NCBI RefSeq assembly: GCF_002008165.1
Contig: NZ_MRDM01000017.1
Coordinates: 248,749 to 312,748, forward strand
Length of the DNA: 64,000 nt
Direction of reading: 5' to 3'
DNA from: Rhizobium laguerreae
Lineage (GTDB): Bacteria; Pseudomonadota; Alphaproteobacteria; Rhizobiales; Rhizobiaceae
Shown here: in pieces, positions 8,394-16,312 of the stretch
How the letters are laid out: each line of letters starts with the position of its first letter
Position numbering within the stretch: the first letter of the stretch is position 1
The notes under the pieces: model-generated
Seen by the model: the letters and a program-made list of their open reading frames with translations, nothing else
The model's database searches: none
Told to the model about the DNA's origin: nothing
Translations under genes and position numbers: made by a program

Positions 8394-9317
8394 TCAGTCT
8401 TGCAAGCTAATTTCGCCGCGCATGACGGATACACAGCCTCCCGAGATGACGACATCGGTGACGATGCCGTCGGATTTCACGACATCAAGGGTGATGACGC
8501 TGCGGCGGCCCATTTCGACGCCCTGTTCAATGGCGATGCGGACTTTCATATCGGCCTCCAGCGCAAGCGAGACGAGATAGGCGCCAAGCGCGGCAGAAGC
8601 GCTGCCCGTTGCCGGATCCTCGGGCACATTGTCGAGGGGCGCGAACATGCGGGCGCGAATATTCCATGGATCTTCGGCTGTCCTCACATAGAGGAAGAGC
8701 GAGAAGTCGTGGCCGCTGGTCGCCTGGCGGCCGGCAGCTGCCTGGAACCCGGCAAGGTTTGGGCGGACGGCGGCCAGCGCCTCGAGCCCATTCACTTCTG
8801 CAACGGCGAAATTCAGGCCGACGGATGCAAAGGCCGGGGCATGGGTGGTGCTGACGATGACACCGGGGTCGAGCGAGACACAGCCGGCGATGGTTTCCGC
8901 GGCTATGGTGTCGCCGATCGTCAGCGGCTGCGGCGCGCGGATGGCGGCACCAGCAACCTTTCCGCCGCTGCGTTTCAGGCTGACTTCGACGATGCCGGCC
9001 TTTTCCTCGAAACGCAGCGTATCGCCGACCGGCTTGCCGAAAATCTCCGCCTGCTGGCCGAGCACATAGGCGGTGCCGACGTTCGGATGGCCGGCAAAGG
9101 GTATTTCCATCGTCGGGGTGAAGATGCGCACGCGGGCGGAATTTTGCGGGTCTTCCGGCGGCAGGACGAAGGTGACTTCGGAATAATTGAACTCGGTGGC
9201 GATCTTTTGCATCGCCGCATCGCTCAGACCGCGCGCATCGGAGATGACAGCAAGCGGATTGCCCTCGAAGCGGGTGGAGGTGAAGACATCGACGGTGACG
9301 TAGGAGAGGGTGTTCAT
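8394..9317 (-). CDS. PhzF-family isomerase/epimerase
   Basis: A 307-residue PhzF-like protein with the family opening (VDVFTSTRFEGNPLAV), the catalytic-type FNYSEVTFVLPP segment with its Glu near residue 46, PFAGHPNVGTAY and the second-half motif EDPATGSASAALGAYL. The fold is a duplicated diaminopimelate-epimerase-like domain. Members isomerise small acidic metabolites; true phenazine synthesis is not implied because no other phz genes are near. It follows the aldolase gene on the same strand after about 157 bp. Confidence 0.9.
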   Translation of the reverse strand: MNTLSYVTVDVFTSTRFEGNPLAVISDARGLSDAAMQKIATEFNYSEVTFVLPPEDPQNSARVRIFTPTMEIPFAGHPNVGTAYVLGQQAEIFGKPVGDTLRFEEKAGIVEVSLKRSGGKVAGAAIRAPQPLTIGDTIAAETIAGCVSLDPGVIVSTTHAPAFASVGLNFAVAEVNGLEALAAVRPNLAGFQAAAGRQATSGHDFSLFLYVRTAEDPWNIRARMFAPLDNVPEDPATGSASAALGAYLVSLALEADMKVRIAIEQGVEMGRRSVITLDVVKSDGIVTDVVISGGCVSVMRGEISLQD

Positions 9318-9474
9318 GGCGGCTCCTGCTGTGACAGGGCGCTATGAGTAATCACGGTTTTTCGCGGAACGAAGCGGTTTCTTGTCGCCGTGACAATGAG
9401 AGGGAAGGAAACGGCAGAGAGGGCAGGAAGCTGCGTTCGCCGCTCCCTGCCCATTAGTTCAAACCTCCAAAAAC

Positions 9475-10500
9475 TCAGGCGGCCTTTTCCAGGTCTTTCT
9501 TCCAGCTGCCCTTGGCGGCAAGGCTGTTCATCTCGGCGCGGTGGGTGAATTCGCGTTGGCCGGCAGCGACGTTTTCCTGCTTGCCGTTCCAGGCCCTGAG
9601 CGCGCTGTCCTGCAGGGCGCGGCCGTAGGAGAAGGTGACGAACCAGGGCAGGTCGCCGCTGGCATTGATCGCCGAAAGATGGGCTGTCGCTTCTTCGGTC
9701 GTCTGGCCGCCGGAAAGGAAGGCGATGCCGGGAACAGCGGGAGGTACGGTCGCCTTCAGCACCTTGACGGTGCGTTCTGCAACTTCGGCGACCAAGGCCT
9801 TGCGGGCGTTCTTGCCGTCGATCACCATGTTCGGCTTGAGGATCATGCCTTCGAGGTTGACGCGGGCCTCGGCCAGTTCCTCGAAAACGATGCGCAGCGT
9901 GGATTCGGTCACTTCGGCGCAGCGGTCAATATTGTGGTCGCCCGGCTTTCCGTCCATCAGGCATTCCGGCTCGACGATCGGAACGATCCCGGCTTCTTGG
10001 CAAAGTGCGGCATAACGAGCAAGCGCCTGAGCGTTGGCGCGGACGGAACCGCGGGTCGGCAAGATTGACGAGATGGCGATGACGCCGCGCCACTTGGCGA
10101 AGCGGGCGCCGGCTTCATAATATCTGGCGAGGCGCTCGCCGAGGCCGTCGAGGCCTTCGGTAATGGTTTCAGCGGGATATTTGGCCATCGGCTTGGCGCC
10201 GGTATCGACCTTGATACCGGGGATGGCGCCGGCTGCGCGGATGATATCGACGAAGGGCGTGCCGTCCGCGGCCTTCTGGAACAACGTCTCTTCGAAGAGG
10301 ATGACGCCGGAGATATATTTCTTCATCGCCTCGTCGGAGCGGAAGAGCATTTCCCGGTAGTCCCGCCGGCTCGTTTCGGTCGATTCGAGGTTGATCGTGT
10401 CGAAACGCTTCTTGATGGTGGAGGTCGATTCATCGGCGGCGAGCAGCCCCCGGCCGCCCGCAACCATCTGCACTGCAATGTCTTCCAGTCGTTCGCTCAT
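9475..10500 (-). CDS. Fructose-bisphosphate aldolase, class I
   Basis: A 341-residue class I aldolase that interconverts fructose 1,6-bisphosphate with dihydroxyacetone phosphate and glyceraldehyde 3-phosphate through a Schiff base. Visible motifs are GRGLLAADESTSTIKKRF near the N-terminus, the Schiff-base Lys region EGMILKPNMV (about residue 222) and FLSGGQTTEEAT. Length is normal for bacterial forms of this eukaryote-like class. It sits downstream of pgk on the same strand after a terminator, so it probably has its own promoter. Confidence 0.93.
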   Translation of the reverse strand: MSERLEDIAVQMVAGGRGLLAADESTSTIKKRFDTINLESTETSRRDYREMLFRSDEAMKKYISGVILFEETLFQKAADGTPFVDIIRAAGAIPGIKVDTGAKPMAKYPAETITEGLDGLGERLARYYEAGARFAKWRGVIAISSILPTRGSVRANAQALARYAALCQEAGIVPIVEPECLMDGKPGDHNIDRCAEVTESTLRIVFEELAEARVNLEGMILKPNMVIDGKNARKALVAEVAERTVKVLKATVPPAVPGIAFLSGGQTTEEATAHLSAINASGDLPWFVTFSYGRALQDSALRAWNGKQENVAAGQREFTHRAEMNSLAAKGSWKKDLEKAA

Positions 10501-10653
10501 TTCGTTCTCTCCACAACAATAAACATCGGCACTTGAGGAATATAGAACGCGGATAACAGAAGTTGATAGCGAGGAAAATGGAAGGCTAAGTCATTGAAAC
10601 GATTGAATCCAATTCAATCGTTTGAAAATTTGGGATTTTTTTCATCATCTGAG

Positions 10654-10689
10654 CAAAAGACCGCGGAAGCTTCTTTTCTTCCACGGTCT
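10654..10689 (-). terminator. Rho-independent terminator of pgk
   Basis: AGACCGCGGAAG (10658-10669) pairs with CTTCCACGGTCT (10678-10689) apart from one mismatch. On the minus strand the hairpin is followed by TTTT, about 40 bases after the pgk stop. Confidence 0.8.
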
Positions 10690-10725
10690 ATCCACATGTA
10701 AAATCTGCGAAATCAGTCTGGGTAG

Positions 10726-11928
10726 TTATCTAGCAGCGTTGAGGACGGCGACGCCGGGAAGCTCTTTGCCTTCCATCCATTCGAGGAAGGCGCCGCCGGC
10801 GGTCGAAACATAGGTGAAATCGTCGGCAACGCCGGCATGGTTGAGCGCCGAGACGGTGTCGCCGCCGCCGGCAACGGAGGTGAGCTTGCCGGCTATGGTG
10901 CGCCCAGCGGCGTATTTCGCGGCAGCGACCGTTGCAGCATCGAAGGGTTCGATCTCAAAGGCGCCGAGCGGGCCGTTCCAGACCAGGGTTGCGGCGCGCT
11001 CGATCCAGGCATTGATGGCCTCAACGGATTTCGGGCCGACATCGAGCACCATGGCATCGGCAGGAATGGCGTTGATATCGACCGTCTCGTTGGCGGCACC
11101 CGCCTTGAACTCGCGAGCGATCACGCCATCCTCGGGCAGGATAATGGCGCAGCCGGCGGTAGCCGCCTCGATCATGATCTGCTTGGCGGTCTCGGCAAGA
11201 TCATGTTCGCAGAGCGACTTGCCGACATTGGTGCCGCGGGCGGCGATGAAGGTATTCGCCATGCCACCACCGATGACGAGCGCATCGACCTTCTTCACGA
11301 GGTTCATCAACAGGTCTATCTTGGTGGAGACCTTGGCGCCGCCGACGATCGCGACGACAGGGCGAGCGGGATCACCGAGGCCCTTTTCCAACGCTTCCAG
11401 CTCGGCCTGCATGGTGCGGCCGGCATGGGCCGGCAGGTGGTGGGCAAGACCCTCGGTCGAGGCATGGGCGCGGTGGGCGGCCGAAAAGGCGTCGTTGACG
11501 TAGATGTCGCCGTTGGCGGCAAGCGCCTTGGTGAAGTCGGAGTCGTTGTTTTCCTCGCCCTTGTGGAAGCGGGTGTTTTCCAGAAGCAGGATATCGCCGT
11601 CATTCATCGCGGCAACGGCGGAGGCGGCGGCTTCGCCGATGCAGTCGGAGGCCGTCAGCACGGCATGATCAAGCACTTCCTCGACGGAAGGGGCGATCAG
11701 CGACAGCGACAGCTCCGGCGAAGGGCCATCCTTCGGCCGGCCAAAATGGGCCAGCAGGATCACCTTGGCACCCTTTTCGGACAATTCGAGGATCGTCGGC
11801 GCCACACGCTCGATGCGCGTCACATCGGTGACCTTGCCGTCTTTCACCGGGACGTTGAGGTCGACGCGGACGAGAACGCGCTTGCCGCGGATGTCGGAAA
11901 GATCGTCGAGGGTCTTGAAAGAAGGCAT
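10726..11928 (-). CDS. pgk: Phosphoglycerate kinase
   Basis: A 400-residue PGK, transferring phosphate between 1,3-bisphosphoglycerate and ADP. Motifs are the substrate-binding RVLVRVDLNVPVKDG at the N-terminus, LLAHFGRP, VVAIVGGAKVSTKI (about residue 200) and the nucleotide-binding SVAGGGDTVSALNHAG near the C-terminus. The ATG at 11928 gives the family start MPSFKTLDDL; an ATG 18 codons upstream would add an unrelated peptide. It lies 70 bases after the antiporter gene. Confidence 0.96.
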   Translation of the reverse strand: MPSFKTLDDLSDIRGKRVLVRVDLNVPVKDGKVTDVTRIERVAPTILELSEKGAKVILLAHFGRPKDGPSPELSLSLIAPSVEEVLDHAVLTASDCIGEAAASAVAAMNDGDILLLENTRFHKGEENNDSDFTKALAANGDIYVNDAFSAAHRAHASTEGLAHHLPAHAGRTMQAELEALEKGLGDPARPVVAIVGGAKVSTKIDLLMNLVKKVDALVIGGGMANTFIAARGTNVGKSLCEHDLAETAKQIMIEAATAGCAIILPEDGVIAREFKAGAANETVDINAIPADAMVLDVGPKSVEAINAWIERAATLVWNGPLGAFEIEPFDAATVAAAKYAAGRTIAGKLTSVAGGGDTVSALNHAGVADDFTYVSTAGGAFLEWMEGKELPGVAVLNAAR

Positions 11929-11998
11929 GGGGAGGATCCTGTCGTGGTTGGCGAAAGTTGCGCCGAACATAGCAAGGATCATTCGAGACGCAAGGCGT

Positions 11999-13873
11999 TC
12001 AGCGGCCGTTTTCGCGTGTGCCTTCGTCGCGTCCGGCTGGTGGTTTCGGTGTGCTTTCGGAAGCTGCGGTTTCCCGGTTCCGGCGTCCGTTCAGTCGGTC
12101 GCGGATGCGCTGGATGATGTCCTTGAGATTGAGGAAGATCGGCAGCGTAATTGCCGGTTCGACTGCTTCGAGCGACATGCCGACGGAGGTGATGTGATCG
12201 TGCTCGTCGAGATCGCGGACGATGAGGATGATCGAGCCGAGGCGGACGCGGTCGGCATAATCGGCCTTGCCGCCGAGCCGCTGCCGCATCAATTCGGCGA
12301 TCGTCAGGCCCTTTTCGGATTCGTTGAGCAGGCCGGGGCCATAGGCGGCGTCGAGATCGGCGGCGGGGCGGGCGGGAGAGAGCGCGAAGGCCCCGAAGAA
12401 TTCGGCATCGTCGTCATCGACAGGCGCCCGGCTGGCGAAGAGCCGGTCGAGCAGGCGGGAATAGCTCGGCACGATGAAGAGGTAGACGAGATCGTGCTCG
12501 CGCAGCCGCCCGGCATATTGATAGCGCATCGACTTGCCGTCGCGGATGACGAGCGAGGGGGTCGCCCAGCGCGGAATGCGCTCGCCGCGCAGCACCGGGC
12601 TATCCTTGATGACGCGGTAGGAGAGCAGTTCGTGGTTGGCTGCGCCCGGCAGGTCGACCTCAACCTTGTCGACGGCGCCGATGCGCGGCGGAATGATCAG
12701 CCCGAGCTTCTTGGCGACGGGTTTGATCGTCCAGCCCTGGAGGAGCAGCGAGACCAGCACGATGATGAAGGCGGTGTTGAAATAGATCTGGCCGTTCTCA
12801 AGCCCGCCGAGGATCGGCATGATGGCAAGCAGGATGGAGACGGCGCCGCGCAGGCCGACCCAGGCAACGAAGCCGATTTCCTGCTGCGTGTAATCGAAGG
12901 GAAGCAGCGACAGCCAGATCGCCAACGGCCGGGCGACGAAGATCAGGAAGAGGGCGAGCAGGATGGCCGGCACGATGATGGCAGGGAATTGCGACGGCGT
13001 GGCGAGCAGGCCGAGCACCAGGAACATGATGATCTGCGCCAGCCAGGTCATGCCGTCCTGGAAGCGCTTGATGGTGCCGATCGCCTGCATCTTGCGGTTT
13101 CCGGCGTAGATGCCGGCAACATAGACGGCGAGGAATCCGCTGCCGCCAACCGCGCCGGTGAAGGAGAAGACGAGAAGAGCGAGCGCCAGCACGAAGATCG
13201 GTGTCAGGCCGCGATCGGTATCGAGCTTGCTGACGATCAGCACGATCATCATGCCGCCGAGCAGGCCGAGAATGACGCCGAGGCCCATCTGCTGCACGAA
13301 CATGGCGAGCATGCCGATATTGATGCCGGCATAACGCTCGCCGCTCGCCAGCACCTCGACGAGGGCGATGGTGAGGAAGATCGCCATCGGGTCGTTGGTG
13401 CCGGATTCGACTTCCAGCGTCGAGCGCACCTTGTCACGGATGTTGATGCCGCCAATGCGCAGCAGGAAGAAGACGGCGGCGGCATCCGTCGATGCGACGA
13501 TCGAGCCGAGCAGCAGTCCTTCCAGCCAGGTGAAATTCAAAAGCCACATGGCGGCGAAGGCAAAGAGCGAGGCGGTGATCAGCACGCCGACCGAGGCGAG
13601 CGCCAGAGAGGGCACGGCCGCCAGCCGGAAGGCCTGTATCGGCGTGCCGAAGCCGGAATCGAACAGGATGACGGCCAGCGCGATGGAGCCGAGAATATAG
13701 GCGAGATAATTGTTGCTGAACTCGATGCCGAGGCCATCGACGCCGGCAGCAAGGCCGATCATCAGGAAGAGCAGCAGCAGGGGGGCGCCGAAGCGGAAGG
13801 CGAGCAGGCTCGAAAAAGCGGCAAGAAGCACGAGTGCCGTCGAAACCAGCACCACGATATAGAACGCTTCCAT
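11999..13873 (-). CDS. Potassium/proton antiporter, CPA1 family (NhaP2/CvrA-like)
   Basis: A protein of 624 residues from the ATG at 13873 (MEAFYIVVLVSTALVLLAAF). About twelve membrane helices form a CPA1 antiporter core with GSIVASTDAAAVFFLLR and ESGTNDPMAI. A TrkA-C-like segment follows (RVIKDSPVLRGERIP) and then a CorC/HlyC-like tail, ending in a disordered charged stretch. NhaP2 proteins exchange cytoplasmic K+ (or Na+) for protons. The frame opens 12 codons earlier but the extra N-terminus is not family-like. It separates gapA from pgk, which are closer together in many relatives. Confidence 0.88.
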   Translation of the reverse strand: MEAFYIVVLVSTALVLLAAFSSLLAFRFGAPLLLLFLMIGLAAGVDGLGIEFSNNYLAYILGSIALAVILFDSGFGTPIQAFRLAAVPSLALASVGVLITASLFAFAAMWLLNFTWLEGLLLGSIVASTDAAAVFFLLRIGGINIRDKVRSTLEVESGTNDPMAIFLTIALVEVLASGERYAGINIGMLAMFVQQMGLGVILGLLGGMMIVLIVSKLDTDRGLTPIFVLALALLVFSFTGAVGGSGFLAVYVAGIYAGNRKMQAIGTIKRFQDGMTWLAQIIMFLVLGLLATPSQFPAIIVPAILLALFLIFVARPLAIWLSLLPFDYTQQEIGFVAWVGLRGAVSILLAIMPILGGLENGQIYFNTAFIIVLVSLLLQGWTIKPVAKKLGLIIPPRIGAVDKVEVDLPGAANHELLSYRVIKDSPVLRGERIPRWATPSLVIRDGKSMRYQYAGRLREHDLVYLFIVPSYSRLLDRLFASRAPVDDDDAEFFGAFALSPARPAADLDAAYGPGLLNESEKGLTIAELMRQRLGGKADYADRVRLGSIILIVRDLDEHDHITSVGMSLEAVEPAITLPIFLNLKDIIQRIRDRLNGRRNRETAASESTPKPPAGRDEGTRENGR

Positions 13874-14363
13874 GCCCACCCCTTTCCATCGACTGCTTCG
13901 CGAACACACCCGCCCGGCCGATCCGCCTTAATTCACCCCCTCCGTCACGCGCGGCGATCCGTCAGTAAACGGCAAAACGTCAGAGAAGGGTAGGCCTTGC
14001 GGCTTAACCTCGTCGCGATGCTGCTTCATGCTGCTGAGCTGCCGGACGGCCAACCGACACGGAATGCTACGGGAGAAAGTCTCTATAAAGAATGTATAGG
14101 AAAATCAGGCGAGAGCAGGGCAAAAGAGACAGGCTCGGATTTTTCCTGCCGGTATCTGCGAATGGCAACAACATAAGACACGCTCCTCCTTTCACGCGGC
14201 CCGTTTGCCTTGTCCAATCACGGGAAGACTGGATTGCACGCGCGGATGCGGAGAGGGGAAAATGAGCGCTGAGATATTTCGATATCGGGTGGAAATGCCG
14301 GCCGGCCAGCGAGAGCCGCCGGCTGTCGTTTGTGCCGGAAGCGGCCGGCCGGCCATTGCTCTG
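13874..14363. other. Intergenic region upstream of the antiporter gene
   Basis: About 490 bp without a convincing gene. It includes a long-looped inverted repeat, AGGAAAATC (14098-14106) against GATTTTTCCT (14138-14147), and GC-rich palindromic GCCGGCC stretches around 14298-14352 just beyond the end of the small membrane-protein gene. A plus-strand frame starting at 14262 overlaps that gene antisense and looks like a shadow. The antiporter promoter presumably lies here, but no clear -35/-10 pair stands out. Confidence 0.5.
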
Positions 14364-14543
14364 CTATCCCAACACTGCCTGAAGTATGACGATGGCGAGA
14401 AACGAGAGGCCAATGAACGCGGCAGCCGAGATGACCAGACGATTGGCCTTTGCCAGCACGGCAGGTCTGACGTCCCGCTTGGGGTGAAACCGCTGCCGCC
14501 GTTTGAGAGTGGTATGGGACAAGCGCTTTTGTGCCTCTGCCAT
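14364..14543 (-). CDS. Small single-helix membrane protein (59 aa), unknown function
   Basis: The frame begins at an ATG at 14543 preceded by an excellent ribosome binding site (GGGAGGTGATAA). It encodes a basic, cytosol-facing N-terminus (MAEAQKRLSHTTLKRRQRFH) followed by one hydrophobic helix (VISAAAFIGLSFLAIVILQA) and a stop at 14364. The polar basic head and a single C-terminal membrane anchor suggest a tail-anchored small inner-membrane protein. No family is recognised. It is monocistronic as far as can be seen. Confidence 0.75.
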   Translation of the reverse strand: MAEAQKRLSHTTLKRRQRFHPKRDVRPAVLAKANRLVISAAAFIGLSFLAIVILQAVLG

Positions 14544-14656
14544 TTATCACCTCCCTTGGCTCATTAGCCATTGTGCAGCGCTGCGTATTTCTTCAATCTA
14601 GCACGCTTGGCCAGCGGATTGCCAACCCGTGCAGCGAAGCCGGTGCGGATCGGCGC

Positions 14657-14971
14657 TCAGTCTTCTGTGTCCTCGCCCTCGTCGGTCAGATCCGCGACCG
14701 GGACCAGGAAAACGACGAACTCGTCCTCGATGGTCCGTTCGGGATCGTCGTCGAATTCATAGGCGTGCTCGACTTCGCTTGCTTCCTCGGCCGTTGCCTT
14801 GCGCAGGCTCAGGGTCGCTTTGCGGTCCCAAAGAGGCTGGCCTTCGGATTCCAGGACGGTCAAATCGTCGCGAAAGTCTTCCGCCTCGAAGAAATGCGTC
14901 GCTTCCTCGTGATTTTCCGAGCGAAAACTGGCAATGGCGCGGCCGGCGATTTCAACGGTAAAGTAATCCAT
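14657..14971 (-). CDS. Conserved hypothetical protein (104 aa, acidic)
   Basis: A 104-residue acidic soluble protein (MDYFTVEIAGRAIASFRSEN, ENHEEATHFFEAEDF, tail DLTDEGEDTED). The regular alternation of strand and helix, the GC3-rich codon use and a GAGAGA ribosome binding site upstream argue that it is real. I do not recognise the family; the architecture suggests a small regulatory or binding protein. It lies between gapA and the small membrane-protein gene on the same strand. Confidence 0.7.
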   Translation of the reverse strand: MDYFTVEIAGRAIASFRSENHEEATHFFEAEDFRDDLTVLESEGQPLWDRKATLSLRKATAEEASEVEHAYEFDDDPERTIEDEFVVFLVPVADLTDEGEDTED

Positions 14972-15167
14972 CCATCTCTCTCATTTTCATGCGGGCGACA
15001 GTGCTGACGCACGGTATTGGCGTTCCGTACCTGGCCGGTGGCCGATGCGGCGTGAGGAAACTGGGCATTTTGAAATGTCCAGGTGACGTATTCTAACAGA
15101 TCTCACCCGGGCAAGGGGCGAAAAGATGCCAGTGCGGGAAGGCTGCCTTCGTTTGGAGGCACGGCAA

Positions 15168-15197
15168 CAAAAAGCGGCCCGGTTTCCCGGGCCGCTT
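15168..15197 (-). terminator. Rho-independent terminator of gapA
   Basis: AAGCGGCCCGG (15172-15182) pairs with CCGGGCCGCTT (15187-15197), an 11-bp stem with a four-base loop. On the minus strand it is followed by a T run, about 25 bases beyond the gapA stop. Confidence 0.92.
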
Positions 15198-15220
15198 GCA
15201 TGTCGATGCCTCAAGAGCGC

Positions 15221-16231
15221 TCAGATGAGCTTGGCGAAAGCGACTGCCGTGTCGGACATGCGGCTGGAGAAGCCCCACTCGTTGTCGTACCAGGACAGGA
15301 TGCGCACGAAGTTGCCTTCCATGACCTTGGTCTGATCGGTTGCGAGGATCGAGGAGTGGCTGTCGTGGTTGAAGTCACGGGAGACGAGCGGCTCGTCGGT
15401 GTAGCCGAGGATGCCCTTCAGCTTGCCGTTGGCAGCAGCCATGATGGCTTCGTTGATTTCGCCAACGCTGGTCGCCTTCTTGGAGACGAACTTGAAGTCG
15501 ACGACCGAAACGTTCGGGGTCGGAACGCGGATCGAGGTGCCGTCGAGCTTGCCTTTCAGATGCGGCAGAACGAGGCCGACTGCCTTGGCTGCACCCGTCG
15601 AGGTCGGGATCATGGAAAGGGCGGCCGCGCGGGCGCGATACAGATCCTTGTGCATCGTGTCGAGCGTCGGCTGGTCGCCGGTGTAGGAGTGGATGGTCGT
15701 CATGAAGCCGTGGTCGATGCCGACGGCGTCGTCGAGAACCTTCACGACCGGTACCAGGCAGTTGGTGGTGCAGGACGCGTTGGAGATGACCAAGTGCTCC
15801 TTGGTGAGCTGGTCATGGTTGACGCCGAAGACGACCGTGAGGTCGGCACCATCGGCAGGCGCCGAGACGATGACGCGCTTGGCGCCGGCCGTCAGGTGAG
15901 CGGCAGCCTTGTCGCGGGCGGTGAAGATGCCGGTGCATTCCATCGCGATGTCGACGCCGAGTTCGCGGTGCGGGAGCGTTGCCGGATCCTTGATCGCCGT
16001 GACCTTGATCGGCTTGCCGTTGCCGACGATGATCGTGTCGCCCTCGACCTTCACCGTTGCCGGGAAGCGGCCGTGGATCGAGTCGTAGCGCAGCAGGTGG
16101 GCGTTGGTTTCAACCGGGCCGAGATCGTTGATGGCGACGACTTCGATGTCGGTGCGGCCGGATTCGACGATGGCGCGAAGGACGTTGCGGCCGATGCGGC
16201 CGAAACCGTTGATGGCAACCTTGACTGTCAT
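15221..16231 (-). CDS. gap: Glyceraldehyde-3-phosphate dehydrogenase, type I
   Basis: A 336-residue NAD-dependent GAPDH (MTVKVAINGFGRIGRNVLRA). The catalytic Cys lies in SNASCTTNCLVPVV (about residue 155), with the HSYTGDQPTLD and SWYDNEWGFSSRM motifs later. The ATG at 16231 is preferred over one two codons upstream because the GGGAG ribosome binding site is then a normal nine bases away; from the upstream ATG it would be only three. It lies 81 bases after tkt on the same strand and ends at a strong terminator. Confidence 0.95.
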   Translation of the reverse strand: MTVKVAINGFGRIGRNVLRAIVESGRTDIEVVAINDLGPVETNAHLLRYDSIHGRFPATVKVEGDTIIVGNGKPIKVTAIKDPATLPHRELGVDIAMECTGIFTARDKAAAHLTAGAKRVIVSAPADGADLTVVFGVNHDQLTKEHLVISNASCTTNCLVPVVKVLDDAVGIDHGFMTTIHSYTGDQPTLDTMHKDLYRARAAALSMIPTSTGAAKAVGLVLPHLKGKLDGTSIRVPTPNVSVVDFKFVSKKATSVGEINEAIMAAANGKLKGILGYTDEPLVSRDFNHDSHSSILATDQTKVMEGNFVRILSWYDNEWGFSSRMSDTAVAFAKLI

Positions 16232-16312
16232 GTTCATTCACTCCCGATAGAGTAGGGCCCGATAGCGAGGGCCTGGAATTGAGGAGATGGAGAGCGCCTC
16301 AAGGCGCCCTCA

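Noticed and set aside
8394..9317. Evidence for phenazine production
   Set aside because: PhzF-like isomerases are widespread; no other phz genes are present in the window.
9420..9452. GGGCAGG/CCTGCCC inverted repeat after the aldolase gene as a terminator
   Set aside because: The stem is short with a long loop and no clear T run follows on the minus strand, so it was not listed as a terminator.
11765..13993. A 742-codon open frame on the plus strand
   Set aside because: It is antisense to the antiporter and pgk genes, has a His/Asp/Gln-rich composition typical of shadow frames in high-GC DNA and no family features.
14262..14567. A plus-strand frame beginning MSAEIFRYRVEM with a plausible ribosome binding site
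   Set aside because: It runs antisense through the small membrane-protein gene, which has a stronger ribosome binding site and a clear membrane helix; the plus-strand product is polar, Cys-containing and unlike a folded protein.
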